Shown: piece after piece, positions 5,256-5,689 of the stretch
How positions within the stretch are numbered: position 1 is the first letter of the stretch
Layout of the letters: each line of letters begins with the position of its first letter
NCBI GenBank assembly: GCA_030044035.1
Contig: JASHWN010000419.1
Span: 1 to 5,689 of the forward strand
DNA length: 5,689 nt
Reading direction: 5' to 3'
From: Xanthobacteraceae bacterium
GTDB lineage: Bacteria; Pseudomonadota; Alphaproteobacteria; Rhizobiales; Xanthobacteraceae
Notes under the pieces: model-generated
Told to the model about the DNA's origin: nothing
What the model saw: the letters and a program-made list of their open reading frames with translations, nothing else
The model's database searches: none
Program-made: the position numbers and the translations under genes

Positions 5256-5689
5256 ATGGAAGCCGGCAGGATCGCTGCCGGGTCTGGCCAAGCCGGGAGT
5301 CCCTGCCGCGCTGACGCGGCGGGGACTCCCGAGGCATCCGAGCGCGCCGGCGGACCGGCAGGCGCGCCGCGGCTCGACCCGTTTTCTCTGCCCGTGCGTT
5401 TTACCGCCGCCGATGACGGCGCCGACGCGCAATTGCGCGTCGTCGACCTGCATCGCGAGCGGGTGGTGCTGCGCCGCTCGGTGCGCGGCATGCGCATGGC
5501 GCTCAACCTGCCGGTGGTCGGCTTCCGCGGCGTGGCGATCCACTTGATCGGCGAAACCGAGCAAATGCCGAGCGCGATCGCGGTGGTGCTGGAGCACGGC
5601 GATCCGGCGCTGTCGCTGCCGTTGTTCACCGCCAACGAGAGCGACGACGTCGTCGCCGAATGGCAAGCCTGGGGGCGCGTGCTCGGCCT
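5256..5689 (+). CDS. DUF6101-like protein, 5' part (cut by window end)
   Basis: An open frame of 144 codons from the ATG at 5256, running off the window without a stop. From about residue 39 it resembles an alphaproteobacterial family of unknown function that I recall as DUF6101: LDPFSLPVRF (40-49), RVVDLHRERVVLRRSVRGM (61-79), MALNLPVVGFRGVAIHL (81-97), LPLFTANESDDVVAEWQAWG (122-141). Residues 1-39 are low-complexity Gly/Ala/Pro/Ser and include the translated arms of a long hairpin, so this part may be poorly conserved. GAGG (5246-5249) lies 6 bases before the ATG, and no in-frame ATG follows before the conserved block, so the start is reasonable. No signal peptide or membrane helix is seen. 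The gene is divergent from pmbA. Coding is well supported by third-position GC bias. The family name is from memory; the function is unknown. Confidence 0.72.
   Translation, partial: MEAGRIAAGSGQAGSPCRADAAGTPEASERAGGPAGAPRLDPFSLPVRFTAADDGADAQLRVVDLHRERVVLRRSVRGMRMALNLPVVGFRGVAIHLIGETEQMPSAIAVVLEHGDPALSLPLFTANESDDVVAEWQAWGRVLG
5294..5331. repeat. 17-bp near-perfect hairpin inside the DUF6101-like coding start
   Basis: The left arm 5294-5310 (CGGGAGTCCCTGCCGCG) pairs with the right arm 5315-5331 (CGCGGCGGGGACTCCCG) over 17 positions around a CTGA tetraloop. The only non-Watson-Crick position is T5304 with G5321, which is a G-U wobble in RNA. It begins 38 bases after the ATG and encodes part of the low-complexity N-terminus. 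No T tract follows, so it is not a normal terminator. It could be a REP-like mobile palindrome inserted into a tolerant region, or an mRNA structure limiting translation. Confidence 0.7.

Noticed and set aside
4723..5547. 274-codon plus-strand frame across the intergenic region and DUF6101-like start
   Set aside because: It is an Arg-dominated translation with no family likeness; the DUF6101-like frame at 5256 shows conserved blocks instead.
1..5689. CRISPR array, tRNA, rRNA, phage, toxin-antitoxin or defence system
   Set aside because: No regular repeats, no cloverleaf-like arms with conserved tRNA bases, and no proteins of these classes were seen.

Overview
The window looks like chromosomal DNA from an alphaproteobacterium of the order Hyphomicrobiales, most likely near Bradyrhizobium, Rhodopseudomonas or Afipia. 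This rests on high GC with strong codon-position bias and on a set of alphaproteobacterial families (DUF4170, a DUF6101-like protein, a YidB/DUF937 protein). The genus is an inference from remembered family resemblance, not from a search.

Left edge (1-349): the minus strand holds the degraded N-terminal coding end of an IS5-type transposase, running off the window. A mostly empty stretch follows, with one inverted repeat and one possible old transposase promoter. Left block, plus strand (350-1102): two small genes, probably co-transcribed. They are a three-helix GlsB/YeaQ/YmgE-family membrane protein and a YidB/DUF937-family protein, both usually viewed as envelope or stress-related.

Centre, minus strand (4942 down to 1157): a compact four-gene unit, transcribed in the order pmbA (TldE-type subunit of the TldD/PmbA protease), cysQ-like phosphatase (TTG start, 14-base overlap with pmbA), a DUF4170 protein, and waaA (Kdo transferase of lipopolysaccharide core synthesis). 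This is the usual alphaproteobacterial neighbourhood of waaA. However, the lysophospholipid acyltransferase gene often seen before waaA, and lpxK, which often follows it, are both absent here. The unit instead ends convergently against the YidB gene.

Right edge (4943-5689): a 313-base divergent intergenic region with two hairpins, then the 5' part of a plus-strand gene resembling DUF6101, cut by the window end. A 17-bp hairpin lies inside its first 26 codons, and a terminator-like hairpin lies just before its start.

I see no CRISPR array, tRNA, rRNA, prophage or defence system. The content is mainly housekeeping envelope biology. The points worth a second look are the altered waaA neighbourhood, the transposase scar at the left edge, and the paired hairpins around the DUF6101 start.
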